The notes beneath the pieces were generated by a model that was given only the letters and a program-made list of their open reading frames with translations, did no database searches and was not told where the DNA came from. From a virus, in IMG/VR virus record IMGVR_UViG_3300023174_000045, positions 124,001 through 188,000 of that record: a DNA stretch of 64,000 nucleotides; one strand, given 5' to 3'. Positions 26,660 through 36,017 of this stretch are shown here, piece after piece. A program made the position numbers and the translations under genes. Positions within the stretch are counted from its first letter, which is position 1. Each line of letters starts with the position of its first letter.

Positions 26660-27449
26660 ATCTGTTGCCATTTTTGGGGACAGTTGGACTGCTAATAGTT
26701 TTAAAAAATTACAACAACACGAAGATATCTCCGTGGGATTTACTCAGTTTGGACACGAAGCTGTTGGAAGTATGACTTTTCAACAACTGTTTAAAAACAA
26801 TGGTATTGCTGCCGACAATTTTTCTGAGAGTGGTTGTTCTAACAATGATATAGTTGCTACTTTAGAAAAACAAATATCAATAATCCATAATTCGGATTTG
26901 ATTTTAATTTGTCAAACTGACCCGCTGAGAAATTTTTGTATGCCCGATGCGGCGTTGTTAATAGATGAACACAAAATAAATCAAATCAAATACTACGAAA
27001 ATTTAAATGATTTTACAGAAAATTTGTGTAAAGATTTCTACAATCAACTGTCTAAAATTCAAAAACAACTCAATAAACCATTTTTATTGTTTACAGGATG
27101 TAGCAAATTATGCAAAAAATACATACCTACCAATATAGATTATCTCTTACCATGCTGGACTGGCATCGTTGACAAAAGATTTAAACCTGATCAGTCAATT
27201 TATTATGACACATGGCAAAGGCCATTGCTTGTTCAGAAGTACCTGACAAAAAAATTCAATTTGCGTGACACTAATTCTTTAAAGAATTTCTTTAAGATTG
27301 AAAAAATGATTGATTATCGAATGAGTATATGGAAAACCAATGAAAATTTTGGATGGATACATCCTGGAGATGGGGCATATCAAACCATGTTTGATACATT
27401 AGTAAAATATATAGGAGAATTAGATGATAGAAGCCAAGCCAGTAATTGA
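26649..27449 (+). CDS. SGNH-like protein (copy 2), AT-rich
   Basis: 266 residues. FGDSWTAN (~9-16) is the GDS block, SGCSNNDI the GxND-like block and HPGDGAYQTMF the C-terminal Asp-His-like block. The gene is clearly AT-richer than its neighbours, with many AAA/TTT/ATA codons, suggesting separate acquisition. Overlaps the rnh end by 11 bp and the next gene by 26 bp. Confidence 0.55.
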   Translation: MQVKSVAIFGDSWTANSFKKLQQHEDISVGFTQFGHEAVGSMTFQQLFKNNGIAADNFSESGCSNNDIVATLEKQISIIHNSDLILICQTDPLRNFCMPDAALLIDEHKINQIKYYENLNDFTENLCKDFYNQLSKIQKQLNKPFLLFTGCSKLCKKYIPTNIDYLLPCWTGIVDKRFKPDQSIYYDTWQRPLLVQKYLTKKFNLRDTNSLKNFFKIEKMIDYRMSIWKTNENFGWIHPGDGAYQTMFDTLVKYIGELDDRSQASN

Positions 27450-27873
27450 TAAAAAATATTGGATACTAAAAAAAGACAATCTCAAGATTGGTGCATTAGA
27501 AGCTGAGCCCGATGGCTATACCATGCGTATCCTGGACCAGATTGGCAAGTTCAAGACCATTCCCATGGTACGCAAAAAGGTCGACATTGAATTTGCGCCG
27601 CCCGAAAAGACCACCCGTCCAGCGCCAGACCAGGTGCATGGATATGCCACAGGTTGCAGGGCATACAATCCCATGTGGGATGTCAAACACCGATTACCAC
27701 TGTTTACCAAAGAACGCAAATCAAAGTCTTGGTATGCCGCAGGTTATTATGCTGTGAAACAACATCGTGCCTGGAAGATCTTGCGTAACCCCAAGTTGAT
27801 TGTGCTGGAACGTTATCAATATCAAGGACCATTTCATACTCAGGAGGCAGCACGTGACAAATCCCTTTCGTGA
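27424..27873 (+). CDS. conserved phage hypothetical protein
   Basis: 149 residues, basic, with compact blocks YWILKKDNLKIGALEAEPDGY and LPLFTKERKSKSWYAAGYYAV. No known domain. TAGGAG precedes the start, and the end carries the AGGAGG used by the next gene. Confidence 0.6.
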   Translation: MIEAKPVIDKKYWILKKDNLKIGALEAEPDGYTMRILDQIGKFKTIPMVRKKVDIEFAPPEKTTRPAPDQVHGYATGCRAYNPMWDVKHRLPLFTKERKSKSWYAAGYYAVKQHRAWKILRNPKLIVLERYQYQGPFHTQEAARDKSLS

Positions 27874-28225
27874 TCAAGAAAAATTCATGCGGGCTTGCGA
27901 CCAAAGTGTCGACGGTTTTAACAAAGACCAATTTGCACTTTACTTTAATTTAATTAAAGAAGAATTGGAAGAATTGGAAGTTGCATATTCAGCAGGTGAT
28001 AACGTAGAAACATTAGATGCACTTATTGATATTCTTGTGGTCACTATTGGTGCCATACATAGCATGGGTGCTGATGCAGAAGGTGCTTGGCGGGAAGTCA
28101 TGGCCACCAACTTTGCCAAGATTGATCGAGATACAGGCAAGGTTCGCAAACGTGAAGATGGCAAGGTACTCAAGCCTGTGGGTTGGCACCCGCCTGTGTT
28201 GTCGCCATTTCTGACTAGAAAATGA
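27854..28225 (+). CDS. MazG-like nucleotide pyrophosphohydrolase
   Basis: 123 residues. The core EELEELEVAYSAGDNVETLDALIDILVVTIGAIHSMG has the E-x-x-E-x12-28-E-x-x-D metal-binding arrangement of the all-alpha NTP pyrophosphohydrolases, then AWREVMATNFAKID. Such phage enzymes lower (p)ppGpp or modified NTP pools. The start is a GTG at 27854, chosen for AGGAGG 7 bases upstream; an in-frame ATG at 27800 would add 18 residues. Confidence 0.75.
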   Translation: MTNPFRDQEKFMRACDQSVDGFNKDQFALYFNLIKEELEELEVAYSAGDNVETLDALIDILVVTIGAIHSMGADAEGAWREVMATNFAKIDRDTGKVRKREDGKVLKPVGWHPPVLSPFLTRK

Positions 28226-28602
28226 TTGAGGAAAAAACCAAAGTTTGCAACGGGTGCGGACAAACACTGCCAGTGTCACTGTACAGCAAAAGCAATGGTG
28301 CCAAGTATCCTAGAAGCAAATGCAAGGCCTGTGAAAAAGCCCTGGACCAAGTTAGAAAACAACTCAGACGCGAAGTTGCACCTCCTCCCCCCGATCATCA
28401 ATGTCCTATTTGTCAACGTGGCTACGAACAAATAAAAGGGCGCGGCGGTATGAGATCTGGTGCCTGGTGTTGTGATCATGATCATGTTACAAAAAAATTC
28501 AGAGCATGGTTGTGCCATGATTGCAATCGTGGCCTGGGGTTTCTTGGTGATGATGCTGAACGTTGTCAACGAGCAGTTGATTATTTGAAAGGCAATCAAT
28601 GA
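28222..28602 (+). CDS. 49: endonuclease VII-like HNH nuclease
   Basis: 126 residues (T4 gp49: 157). Zinc Cys pairs (CNGCG and CKAC at the N-terminus; CPICQRGY and CHDC further on) flank CCDHDHVTKKFRAWLCHDCNRGLGFLGDD, the endonuclease VII motif with His-Asp-His and the final Asn. In T4 it resolves branched DNA during packaging. ATGA-coupled on both sides. Confidence 0.82.
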   Translation: MIEEKTKVCNGCGQTLPVSLYSKSNGAKYPRSKCKACEKALDQVRKQLRREVAPPPPDHQCPICQRGYEQIKGRGGMRSGAWCCDHDHVTKKFRAWLCHDCNRGLGFLGDDAERCQRAVDYLKGNQ

Positions 28603-28811
28603 GCTTGCACATACATCGATTTGTGGATTCGATCAAAGCACATGAAGCACGGGGGCAAAAAGACTTCACCATGCCCATGCGTGATGCTAAAGACTTACAC
28701 GCAGACATAACCAAATTATTGGTCACACTGGAACAAATGCGTGAAAAATCCGCAAGTGGGCCCGAAGTTGTAGAATTACAAATCACCGGGGGCAGTTTTA
28801 AATCTGCATAG
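28599..28811 (+). CDS. hypothetical small protein
   Basis: 70 residues, helical (KDLHADITKLLVTLEQMREK), ATGA-coupled to the endonuclease VII-like gene. Ends in TAG. No family recognised. Confidence 0.55.
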   Translation: MSLHIHRFVDSIKAHEARGQKDFTMPMRDAKDLHADITKLLVTLEQMREKSASGPEVVELQITGGSFKSA

Positions 28812-28841
28812 TTATTGGCATAAATAAACACGGAGTTTAAT

Positions 28842-29129
28842 ATGTCAAGACCAAAGCCGCAAGTGCTGATTGAGCACACCAACAAACAAACTTACAAGAC
28901 TGAGCAAGTGCTGGCTAGTGAAGGCGTGTGGGCAGTGTTCTTTGATACCAAGCCCATTAATTTGAAAACCAGCAACTTGCTCACACAGTTTCCCGGGCCC
29001 AAGTACAAAAAAGTATCGTTCTCCAACCCCGGACACGCTATCAATTTGGCTCGCAAACTCAACACACAATTCCGAACAGACAAGTTTTCAGTAGTGCTGT
29101 TAATGCAAGGGGACAAGGTCTATCCATGA
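28842..29129 (+). CDS. hypothetical protein
   Basis: 95 residues, beta/alpha, central VWAVFFDTKPINL, then GPKYKKVSFSNPGHAINLARKLN, which looks like a small nucleic-acid-binding fold, but no family is recognised. ATGA-coupled to the following gene. Confidence 0.55.
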   Translation: MSRPKPQVLIEHTNKQTYKTEQVLASEGVWAVFFDTKPINLKTSNLLTQFPGPKYKKVSFSNPGHAINLARKLNTQFRTDKFSVVLLMQGDKVYP

Positions 29130-30382
29130 TCAAAATCTATGCGCATCATGATGATAGCGGTAAGGTGGTCAGTATTCATGAAAAAAATCAACACAATATT
29201 TTCCCTGGCATAAAAAGTGATTCTTTAGTAAAGCATGGCTGGACCACTGACATGTTTGTCCAGCAATTAAAGCAAATACCAAATTCAGAAAATTATTTTA
29301 AAATTTGTATGTGGAATGAACAGATTCCAATAGCAGAACACGGCTATTACTTAATGCACTATGGAAATGATATCCAGGCAGAACAGCATTATGGTTTTAT
29401 TACTTTGCCGTCCATTATTATTGACCAAATCAATGATGGTACGTTGACCCTGTTGGTAGTCATGGTGTATGAGACTTTTGGCGCAGTTAGTCTTGCCAAG
29501 TGGCAAAATGATTTTTGTACTCATTTAAATTTTTTAGGTATACAAAGACATGGATCAGTAAAAGTAGTGCTGGGTGCGTACAGCCCTACTATGCAAAAGC
29601 ATGTAGACCAGCGTGTGTCATGGATCTTTTACCCATGGTTTGAAGCTGCCTTGCAAAGCCAAATCAAGGTCAGTGGTATTACCACCGTACCACGTGATGC
29701 ATTGTTGAAAAAGAAGTACAAGTTTTTAAGTTTAAACAAGAGACCTAGGCCCCAAAGATTTTTATTAACAGCCTGGCTAGAACATCTTCAGCTTGCTCAT
29801 CATGGGCATATATCTTGGCCATTGACTCATAGCAGAACATTAGATGAATTAACAACAAATCCATTGTACTCTTGTGGATTAAAGTTTTTTCCAAGAATAG
29901 AACGACATGTTCGTGAAGTCAACAAAATCATAGGCAGTTATCCAGATGCAGACAAACACCACGGGACGGATTGGTTGAGTTCAACATCGTTGTACAACGA
30001 TGTTGATTTTGAAATAGTAAATGAAACACATCACCAAAACATAGGCGACAATATATTTTTGACTGAAAAGACTTTTCGTGCAATTTACATGGGTGTACCA
30101 TTTATGATTTGTGGCAACCCTGGCAGTTTAGAGTTATTGAGAATGCTGGGTTACAAAACATTTCCCTCGGCATTTGATGAACAATATGATGAAATAATGT
30201 CTCCAGTAATGGCCATTAATTATGTCATTGATGAGGTACGTAAACACGCAATGACTAATTTGCCACTTAGTGGATTTGCGCATGATGAAATCTTACAAGC
30301 AACAAATCACAATCAACAACTTTTTCTAAGCAAACAACATGCTCAAAATATATTTGAGGTTATTCAAAAAAGTTACAGTTAA
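29126..30382 (+). CDS. glycosyltransferase-like protein, AT-rich
   Basis: 418 residues. The C-terminal part FLTEKTFRAIYMGVPFMICGNPGSLELLRMLGYKTFPSAFDEQYD resembles the donor-binding region of fucosyltransferase/exostosin-type GT-B enzymes (TEK...G.VP...G). The central FLSLNKRPRPQRFLLTAWLEH is also typical of such phage proteins. More AT-rich than the surroundings. The acceptor is unknown. ATGA-coupled before, and the next ATG overlaps its stop. Confidence 0.5.
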   Translation: MIKIYAHHDDSGKVVSIHEKNQHNIFPGIKSDSLVKHGWTTDMFVQQLKQIPNSENYFKICMWNEQIPIAEHGYYLMHYGNDIQAEQHYGFITLPSIIIDQINDGTLTLLVVMVYETFGAVSLAKWQNDFCTHLNFLGIQRHGSVKVVLGAYSPTMQKHVDQRVSWIFYPWFEAALQSQIKVSGITTVPRDALLKKKYKFLSLNKRPRPQRFLLTAWLEHLQLAHHGHISWPLTHSRTLDELTTNPLYSCGLKFFPRIERHVREVNKIIGSYPDADKHHGTDWLSSTSLYNDVDFEIVNETHHQNIGDNIFLTEKTFRAIYMGVPFMICGNPGSLELLRMLGYKTFPSAFDEQYDEIMSPVMAINYVIDEVRKHAMTNLPLSGFAHDEILQATNHNQQLFLSKQHAQNIFEVIQKSYS

Positions 30383-30741
30383 TGTTAAACAAGCTGGTCC
30401 TTACCCAAGAGCTCATAACACGTTATCCCGATGCACCACCCTTGGATGAGGCCATGGCCACCTGGTGGCAAAACATAAGAGATGACGGTGGCTTGAGGCT
30501 CACTTACGAAGGCTTTTATGTGTTTGAAAATTTGCTGGAACTCAGCAGTTATTCTTTTGAGTTGCCAGAAAAATTGTTGACACCTAAAAACTTAATTGCA
30601 TTAGATCGACGTATGACCTGTCCTTACTACATGGTCAACAATCGCAAACTCAACAAATTGGTAATGTTTGGTAGTAAAGAAGCCATGATGGCTGTGTTAC
30701 ATGGCAACATGCAACAGTTTATCAACAGTTTGGGGTACTAA
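30382..30741 (+). CDS. conserved hypothetical protein
   Basis: 119 residues, mostly helical, with a LTYEGFYVFENLLELSSY core and DRRMTCPYYMVNNRKLNKL. Starts at the stop of the previous gene (TAATG). No known domain. Confidence 0.6.
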   Translation: MLNKLVLTQELITRYPDAPPLDEAMATWWQNIRDDGGLRLTYEGFYVFENLLELSSYSFELPEKLLTPKNLIALDRRMTCPYYMVNNRKLNKLVMFGSKEAMMAVLHGNMQQFINSLGY

Positions 30742-30767
30742 TTAAATACACACAAACAAGGCAACGC

Positions 30768-32183
30768 ATGGATATAAACAAAATGAAGCAATGGAAAATT
30801 GAAAATTTGGACTCCAAGAGTGCAACTTTTTGTGGATCCAAATGGTACAACGCCAGTGTATGGTTGAGCCAAGGCTGGACCACCAGCTGCCATCACAATC
30901 CGCCACATGCCATTGATGTAGATGCTATTGCCGCAAATCCCATGGCCATGCACAACACTCCCATAAAAAAACAAGAACGTGCCATGATGCAACAAGGGCT
31001 GAGACCCAAGAACTGCCAATTTTGCTGGGTAATGGAAGACACTGATCCAGACGCTCTCAGTGATCGAGTGTGGACCAGCTGGGGAGGTCAAATGACTCCC
31101 GAACAATTGGATTCAGCATTTAATCAAAGTGCCGATGACGATTTTGATTTGACTTATTTGGAGTTTGTTCCTGACCGTACATGTAATCTAGGTTGCAGTT
31201 ATTGTGCTCCAACCATTAGCACAACTTGGGCCCGAGACATCACACAGAATGGACCATACGAAAACTTGCCAACTGATCACCGCAACCATTACAAAACCAA
31301 TGGCAATGAGTTTGTTGATTACAAATACGGCGATGCAAATCCCTATGCTGATGCATTTTTCAAATGGTGGGATTCAAGTTTGCACAAGACCATCAAGCAG
31401 ATACGCATCAGCGGCGGCGAACCCATGATGTCAGGCCACACCTGGAAACTCATGGACTGGCTGTCTGAACACGCAGGCGAGGCTGACTGCCGAGTTGAAA
31501 TGACCACAAACTTGGCCTACGATCAAGACACACTCATGCGTTTCTTGGATGCTTGCAGTCGTGTGAGTGTGCCAATTTGGTTGTTTACCAGCGGTGAATG
31601 CACCGAGAAAAAAATTGAATATGTGAGAGATGGCCTGGACTGGGAATTGTGGAACAACAATATAGATCATGTATTGAATTCTGGAGTGATTGCCATGACT
31701 GGTATATGTGGTACACTGAGTGCGGCCAGTGCTGATGGGTTTACAGATTTTTTGTATTGGTTGGCCGACCGCAAACGCAATGCACCACACAATCCCAATA
31801 ACACAAATAGTCTCATGTTGTCTGTAAACCCGGTACGTTTTCCCACTTTTCAAAATGTTGTAATTTTACCGTCCGCATTACGCTTGGAGTACAGCCAAGA
31901 GATTGATAAATTTTTAGAGCAACGAGATATTGTTAGTTTGTTTGACCCTATTGAATTAGATCATATCAAACGATATTCTACATATCTACGTGAAGTCAAA
32001 GTACCACACGAAGAAACACAGATAACCCACACGCAAACTGAATATGCAGGTACTCTGCAAAATATTGACGTGGCAGCATTGGGTCGTGATTTCAAGAGTT
32101 TTTTCTCACAATACGATCAACGAAGAAATCAAAATTTTGTCAAAACATTTCCACGTCTCTCTGAATGGTATGCAGGCTTATGA
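30768..32183 (+). CDS. twitch-domain radical SAM protein
   Basis: 471 residues. The [4Fe-4S] motif CNLGCSYC (~139-146) lies in VPDRTCNLGCSYCAPTIS, with ISGGEPMMSGHTW as the SAM-binding motif. The N-terminal NCQFCWVMEDT adds a further Cys pair. The family occurs in marine phages without a defined substrate; peptide or sugar modification is possible. ATGA-coupled to an SGNH-like gene. Confidence 0.78.
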   Translation: MDINKMKQWKIENLDSKSATFCGSKWYNASVWLSQGWTTSCHHNPPHAIDVDAIAANPMAMHNTPIKKQERAMMQQGLRPKNCQFCWVMEDTDPDALSDRVWTSWGGQMTPEQLDSAFNQSADDDFDLTYLEFVPDRTCNLGCSYCAPTISTTWARDITQNGPYENLPTDHRNHYKTNGNEFVDYKYGDANPYADAFFKWWDSSLHKTIKQIRISGGEPMMSGHTWKLMDWLSEHAGEADCRVEMTTNLAYDQDTLMRFLDACSRVSVPIWLFTSGECTEKKIEYVRDGLDWELWNNNIDHVLNSGVIAMTGICGTLSAASADGFTDFLYWLADRKRNAPHNPNNTNSLMLSVNPVRFPTFQNVVILPSALRLEYSQEIDKFLEQRDIVSLFDPIELDHIKRYSTYLREVKVPHEETQITHTQTEYAGTLQNIDVAALGRDFKSFFSQYDQRRNQNFVKTFPRLSEWYAGL

Positions 32184-32992
32184 AAAATATAGTATTTGTA
32201 GGTGACAGCTATTGCAGTGCCTGGGGTGGTCCCAGTGGTAATCTTTACCAATGGTCTCGTCAACAAAAATTTATTCTTGGTGATCTTGACCGATGTAGTT
32301 GGTTGGATGTGTCTGCGGCCAAACTTGGACTTGATCTTTACAGTTTTGGATATGCTGGAGTCAGCTGGTATTACAGTCGATTACAATTATTTAATCATAT
32401 AGCATCAAACCCTGATTGGATTGAGAATGTAGCTGTTATGATATTTTGTCACACCGATTGTTGGAGATACAACACCGGCAGTGGGGACATAGGCGTAGAA
32501 ATGGCAAATCCAGATTATCAACCAGCTGATAAAAATCAATTTTACAAGGGCAAGATCAAAGCAGCCAAAGCCTACAAGACATGGTTATTGGATCTAATGG
32601 ATGTGGACTATCAATTTTGGGCGCAAGAACAATGGTTTCATGAAATAGCTAGAACATTTCAACATGTGCCACAAATGCATTTTTGTGCATTTCCTCACAA
32701 TGTGGATATTGCTAAAAAAATACTTCCTGGTATTGTGTTTACTACGCCGCTGGTGCATATCAGCCTTGGCGAAGCCACGGGCACAGACGTAGAAATTACG
32801 CAAAAATTTATGTTAACTGATCAACGAATCAATCATTTTAACATGCGAAACAACCAGGCCTTGGGCGAGTTGGTTGCAGACTCAATGCAAAATTATCAGC
32901 CCGGTGCAAGACCAATTGATACAGACAAGTTTGATATAATTAATCCAAACGCTGTCAACTGGCCAAATCCTGGATTTGGTACTGTTTTTTAG
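32180..32992 (+). CDS. SGNH-like protein (copy 3)
   Basis: 270 residues. FVGDSYCSAW (~6-15) is the GDS block; YAGVSWYYSR replaces the GxND block. The start at 32180 is chosen because it forms an ATGA overlap with the radical SAM gene; an in-frame codon at 32165 would add 5 residues. Relatively AT-rich. Function inferred only from the fold. Confidence 0.5.
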   Translation: MKNIVFVGDSYCSAWGGPSGNLYQWSRQQKFILGDLDRCSWLDVSAAKLGLDLYSFGYAGVSWYYSRLQLFNHIASNPDWIENVAVMIFCHTDCWRYNTGSGDIGVEMANPDYQPADKNQFYKGKIKAAKAYKTWLLDLMDVDYQFWAQEQWFHEIARTFQHVPQMHFCAFPHNVDIAKKILPGIVFTTPLVHISLGEATGTDVEITQKFMLTDQRINHFNMRNNQALGELVADSMQNYQPGARPIDTDKFDIINPNAVNWPNPGFGTVF

Positions 32993-33010
32993 TAGACTGA
33001 TTTAACAAAT

Positions 33011-33676
33011 TTATACAATATTGTATTGCTTGATGTGATTGGCCACACGTTCGGCCCAGGCACGTTGTGCCGCAGGTTCATAATGGAACCATCCAGGCGT
33101 GATTTCTTTGTAGTTGTTGCGGGCACACCAATGAACATAGGTCAAATCTTGATCGTATGGATTCATGAATCTGTTATTCCAATTCAAATGATACTGTGTG
33201 CAATGCAGTTTGAAATCATGAAAAGCATGGAAAAACACATGTGGAATATGCAGGTGTTCAAGGTATTTGTGCAAATTATAAATTCGCTCATGCCAGTACA
33301 AACTCAAGCCTGTGCGGTAATCTAAATTCAAAGTAGATTGGTTCCAGTGTTCTAACCGCATTAGATATTCAGCAGGCGGGGTTCTTCTTCCAATGCCTAA
33401 ATTGTTTATTTCTATCCATTCAGGACGGCCTTCATCTGTTACAAACCATTGCACCCTGGCATACTCACTCCAGCCTATCACAATCAAGTCCGGTGCAGTT
33501 TGATTTTGTACATACTGCATGGTGGTGTCATAGATGCGGTCATTGCTGGATCCTGTTAGGCTTAGATTGGTTTCTTGGCCGCCAAGCATGGAAGATAATT
33601 GTGTAGCGATTCCCAAAGAACGATCATCAAGTTCTTCTCCGCTCATGTTGCTGTCGCCGTTGAATAGTATTTTCAT
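33011..33676 (-). CDS. SGNH-like protein (copy 4), reverse strand
   Basis: 221 residues on the minus strand, convergent with copy 3. ILFNGDSNMSGEE is the GDS block and LTGSSNDRI matches the GxND-like block of copy 1 (SSASNDRI). The final Asp-x-x-His block is not clear. The ATG whose complement is at 33674-33676 is preferred over an upstream TTG that would add 10 residues. Together with copies 1-3 it marks a family expansion. Confidence 0.5.
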   Translation of the reverse strand: MKILFNGDSNMSGEELDDRSLGIATQLSSMLGGQETNLSLTGSSNDRIYDTTMQYVQNQTAPDLIVIGWSEYARVQWFVTDEGRPEWIEINNLGIGRRTPPAEYLMRLEHWNQSTLNLDYRTGLSLYWHERIYNLHKYLEHLHIPHVFFHAFHDFKLHCTQYHLNWNNRFMNPYDQDLTYVHWCARNNYKEITPGWFHYEPAAQRAWAERVANHIKQYNIV

Positions 33677-33798
33677 AGTCTGTTTAATTACCGTTGAGAT
33701 ATGCAATACTTATTGTTGCGGGCTAAGTTGGGTCAAAAAACCAATGCTGTGCAATGGTAATACTTTTTTAGTAATACTTTTATAGTACTACTTTTCGG

Positions 33799-33827
33799 TT
33801 GACCGAATATGCCCGAAATGCTATAAT
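33799..33827 (+). promoter_or_regulatory. stereotyped promoter, GIY-YIG-like gene
   Basis: TTGACC (33799-33804), 17-bp spacer, TATAAT (33822-33827). The ATG at 33834 begins 7 bases after the -10, so the transcript would be leaderless. Preceded by AATACT/AGTACT repeats (33765-33790). Confidence 0.75.
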
Positions 33828-33833
33828 ACACAC

Positions 33834-34166
33834 ATGATGAGAAAGAAACGTGTTGATCGAACCCACATTGTGTACACAATCCAAATTGGATTGGAGTACT
33901 ACATTGGTATTACCGCTAAAACTCAGCGCACCATAAACATGTCGCTTCGTAGTCGTGTAAACAAGCACATCTACCGCGCCCGCACTGAAGACAAGAGCTG
34001 GAACCTGTACGAAGCAATTCGTGCCGCTGGCGAAGCCGCTGTAAACTACGCAATCGTGGACATTGTACGTGGCAAAGATGTTGCACACAAGCTCGAGCGC
34101 GAGTTAATACAAAAGTATACACCTGCACTGAACACTGATGTGCGTGTGAAATCGGTTGCTCAATAA
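33834..34166 (+). CDS. GIY-YIG-like nuclease domain protein
   Basis: 110 residues. [20 protein letters not shown] is a GIY-YIG-type start (YTI...YIG), and [18 protein letters not shown] matches the conserved Glu segment and C-terminus of small GIY-YIG proteins. Stand-alone forms occur as homing-type nucleases in T4-like phages. No RBS: its promoter's -10 ends 6 bases before the ATG, so leaderless translation is likely (33837 is an alternative ATG). Confidence 0.65.
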   Translation: MMRKKRVDRTHIVYTIQIGLEYYIGITAKTQRTINMSLRSRVNKHIYRARTEDKSWNLYEAIRAAGEAAVNYAIVDIVRGKDVAHKLERELIQKYTPALNTDVRVKSVAQ

Positions 34167-34184
34167 TTCACAAACTGTTATAAT
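34156..34184 (+). promoter_or_regulatory. stereotyped promoter of gene at 34215
   Basis: TTGCTC (34156-34161), 17-bp spacer, TATAAT (34179-34184); the spacer end (CAAACTGT) matches the promoters at 53772 and 55213. Confidence 0.65.
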
Positions 34185-34214
34185 AACCACATACAAAGCA
34201 AAAAGGAGCCGCAA

Positions 34215-34586
34215 ATGGAACAGTTCAAAAGTTGGGAAGACATGACTGCGCTCGAGCAAGCCCAATGCACTTATTGGGACATGTACAAGGACGCCTACGG
34301 CTACCGTCCCCGCGGTATTGACACCAGCACTTGGACCCTTGCAGACTTCGAACAGGAGTTTGCAAGCCTGGGCAGTGTGATTGAGCGTGAAGAGGCTGAC
34401 CGCAAGACTGCTGAAGCCGACGCCATTGTCAAGTTTGAAGATCGTGTAGCCAGCCTCATGCACACTGGCGCTGACCGTGAGCGTGTGATTGCCTGGCTCA
34501 TGGACGCCGAACACGCCAATGGCGATGACGAGTATTTTTGTTTCACGCAGGGCTTGCCCTACGGTTATTTTAGAAAGGCAGCATAA
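34215..34586 (+). CDS. conserved phage hypothetical protein
   Basis: 123 residues, acidic and helical (ADFEQEFASLGSVIEREEADRKTAEAD). AAAGGAGCC lies before the ATG. Start of a small-gene operon reaching to 36271. Function unknown. Confidence 0.7.
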   Translation: MEQFKSWEDMTALEQAQCTYWDMYKDAYGYRPRGIDTSTWTLADFEQEFASLGSVIEREEADRKTAEADAIVKFEDRVASLMHTGADRERVIAWLMDAEHANGDDEYFCFTQGLPYGYFRKAA

Positions 34587-34795
34587 TGAAATTCACAGTT
34601 GATTACAATGACAAAATGCATCGTTGGGACGTGGTTCGTTGGGACACCACTGCGGAAGGTGCGTATGCTGGCACCACAGTGGACCGGTGTACCACACTAG
34701 ACGAAGCAGAAGAAATCTGTGCATACCACACAGACATGATGAACCCTGACTTGTGGGCAGACGTTGGTTGTGAATTTGATCGGGAGACAGCATAA
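34586..34795 (+). CDS. hypothetical small protein
   Basis: 69 residues, TAATG overlap with the gene before and after. Sequence such as HRWDVVRWDTTAEGAY suggests a small beta-rich domain. Ends CEFDRETA, much like the end YIMDRETA of the protein at 55272, a shared junction sequence. Confidence 0.6.
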   Translation: MKFTVDYNDKMHRWDVVRWDTTAEGAYAGTTVDRCTTLDEAEEICAYHTDMMNPDLWADVGCEFDRETA

Positions 34796-34968
34796 TGGCA
34801 GGCAAAGCAAAATCAGTTTATCTCACAATCACTGCCAAAGGCAGACTCAATGCAGTGTTTCGCAAAGTGTTTTTCAATGCCAGTGACTACAATGCCTACG
34901 TCAAAACTGACGGGTTCAAGGCACAATGGCCCGCCACAGAGTTTGATATCATAAAGGAAACATACTGA
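34795..34968 (+). CDS. hypothetical 57-residue protein
   Basis: Begins MAGKAKSVYLTITAKGR, ends FDIIKETY. TAATG-coupled to the previous gene, with the next ATG 2 bases after its stop. Basic, beta-rich; no family recognised. Confidence 0.55.
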   Translation: MAGKAKSVYLTITAKGRLNAVFRKVFFNASDYNAYVKTDGFKAQWPATEFDIIKETY

Positions 34969-34969
34969 C

Positions 34970-35365
34970 ATGATGCCCGCAGGAAAGTACTACATTGGTG
35001 ACTTGTGCTACGTTATGGACAATGACGAGTGGCGTGAACTTTGCAACATCATCATACAAGGTGAAAAGATTGCTGACGGGGAATTTGAACTGCCCGATGG
35101 CCGCAGGTTTGCCATCTACAGCACTGCCTACGGTGACGGCGAGTACTATGATCAATACGGTCATACATACAGTGTGGACGCAGGAAGTATTGGTTGTATC
35201 TTGATGTCAGATATTCGTGCCCACAAGTATGACAACATCTTGGACTTGGGTGCTGTGCAAGAGTTTGCCGAGCCGTTTGTGACTGGCTCACAAGGCGGAC
35301 AACTTGAGTTCGGACATGTGATAATTGAGACTGATGCTGTTGACTGGCACGAGGATGAACTATGA
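34970..35365 (+). CDS. conserved phage hypothetical protein
   Basis: 131 residues. Starts MMPAGKYYIGDLCYVMDNDEW and contains DGRRFAIYSTAYGDGEYYD and GSIGCILMSDIRA, a pattern shared by small proteins of many phages and bacteria. A beta-sandwich-like fold is likely. Function unknown. Confidence 0.7.
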   Translation: MMPAGKYYIGDLCYVMDNDEWRELCNIIIQGEKIADGEFELPDGRRFAIYSTAYGDGEYYDQYGHTYSVDAGSIGCILMSDIRAHKYDNILDLGAVQEFAEPFVTGSQGGQLEFGHVIIETDAVDWHEDEL

Positions 35366-35802
35366 CTAAAATTGTGATAAATCGATGCTATGGTGGGTTT
35401 GGCCTCAGTCACGAGGCTGTGCTGTCATATCTTGACAAGTGTGGCACACCGTTATGGACTGAGGCAACTGAAAAGTTTAGCACTCTAATCCCGTTCAACT
35501 ACTACTTGGTGCCACCAGAACAACGCATCGAAGGTAGCCCAGACAACTGGCATGAAATGACTCTGGCAGAACGTGCCGCACACAATGCCGCATACAGTGA
35601 AACCGTGTTCACTGATCGTGATGTGGCTCGTGATGATCCCTATCTAGTGGCAGTGGTTGAAGAGCTGGGCGATGCGGCCAGCGGACGTCATGCCAACCTC
35701 AAGGTTGTTGACGTTCCTGATGATGTCAACTGGTACATAGAGGACTATGATGGCCTAGAATGGGTGGCTGAACGGCACCGAACTTGGGGAGAAGATTTAT
35801 GA
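35362..35802 (+). CDS. conserved phage hypothetical protein
   Basis: 146 residues. Starts MTKIVINRCYGGFGLSHEAV, and VVDVPDDVNWYIEDYDGLEWVAE lies at the end; this family is widespread in phages without known function. ATGA-coupled on both sides. Confidence 0.72.
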   Translation: MTKIVINRCYGGFGLSHEAVLSYLDKCGTPLWTEATEKFSTLIPFNYYLVPPEQRIEGSPDNWHEMTLAERAAHNAAYSETVFTDRDVARDDPYLVAVVEELGDAASGRHANLKVVDVPDDVNWYIEDYDGLEWVAERHRTWGEDL

Positions 35803-36017
35803 CAGCAACAAAAGCCACCGGCGTTGAAGGATGTTTAATACGCGGCCATGACGGCGAATATTACTTCCGTGTGTACGATGCTGAACACAATTTTGTGGAC
35901 TATGATTTGGCGCACACGGATTTGAGCATCACAATCACAGACCCAGATGCGTTCTTTTACAGCGATGAATACAGTGCTAGACTGGATCACGCACCTGCCA
36001 CACTGGGAATAGAATAA
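35799..36017 (+). CDS. hypothetical small protein
   Basis: 72 residues. The ATG at 35799 overlaps the previous stop (ATGA) and is preferred over 35784. Contains GHDGEYYFRVYDAEHNFVDYDL, acidic and beta-rich. The next gene starts within its TAATG. Confidence 0.6.
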   Translation: MTATKATGVEGCLIRGHDGEYYFRVYDAEHNFVDYDLAHTDLSITITDPDAFFYSDEYSARLDHAPATLGIE

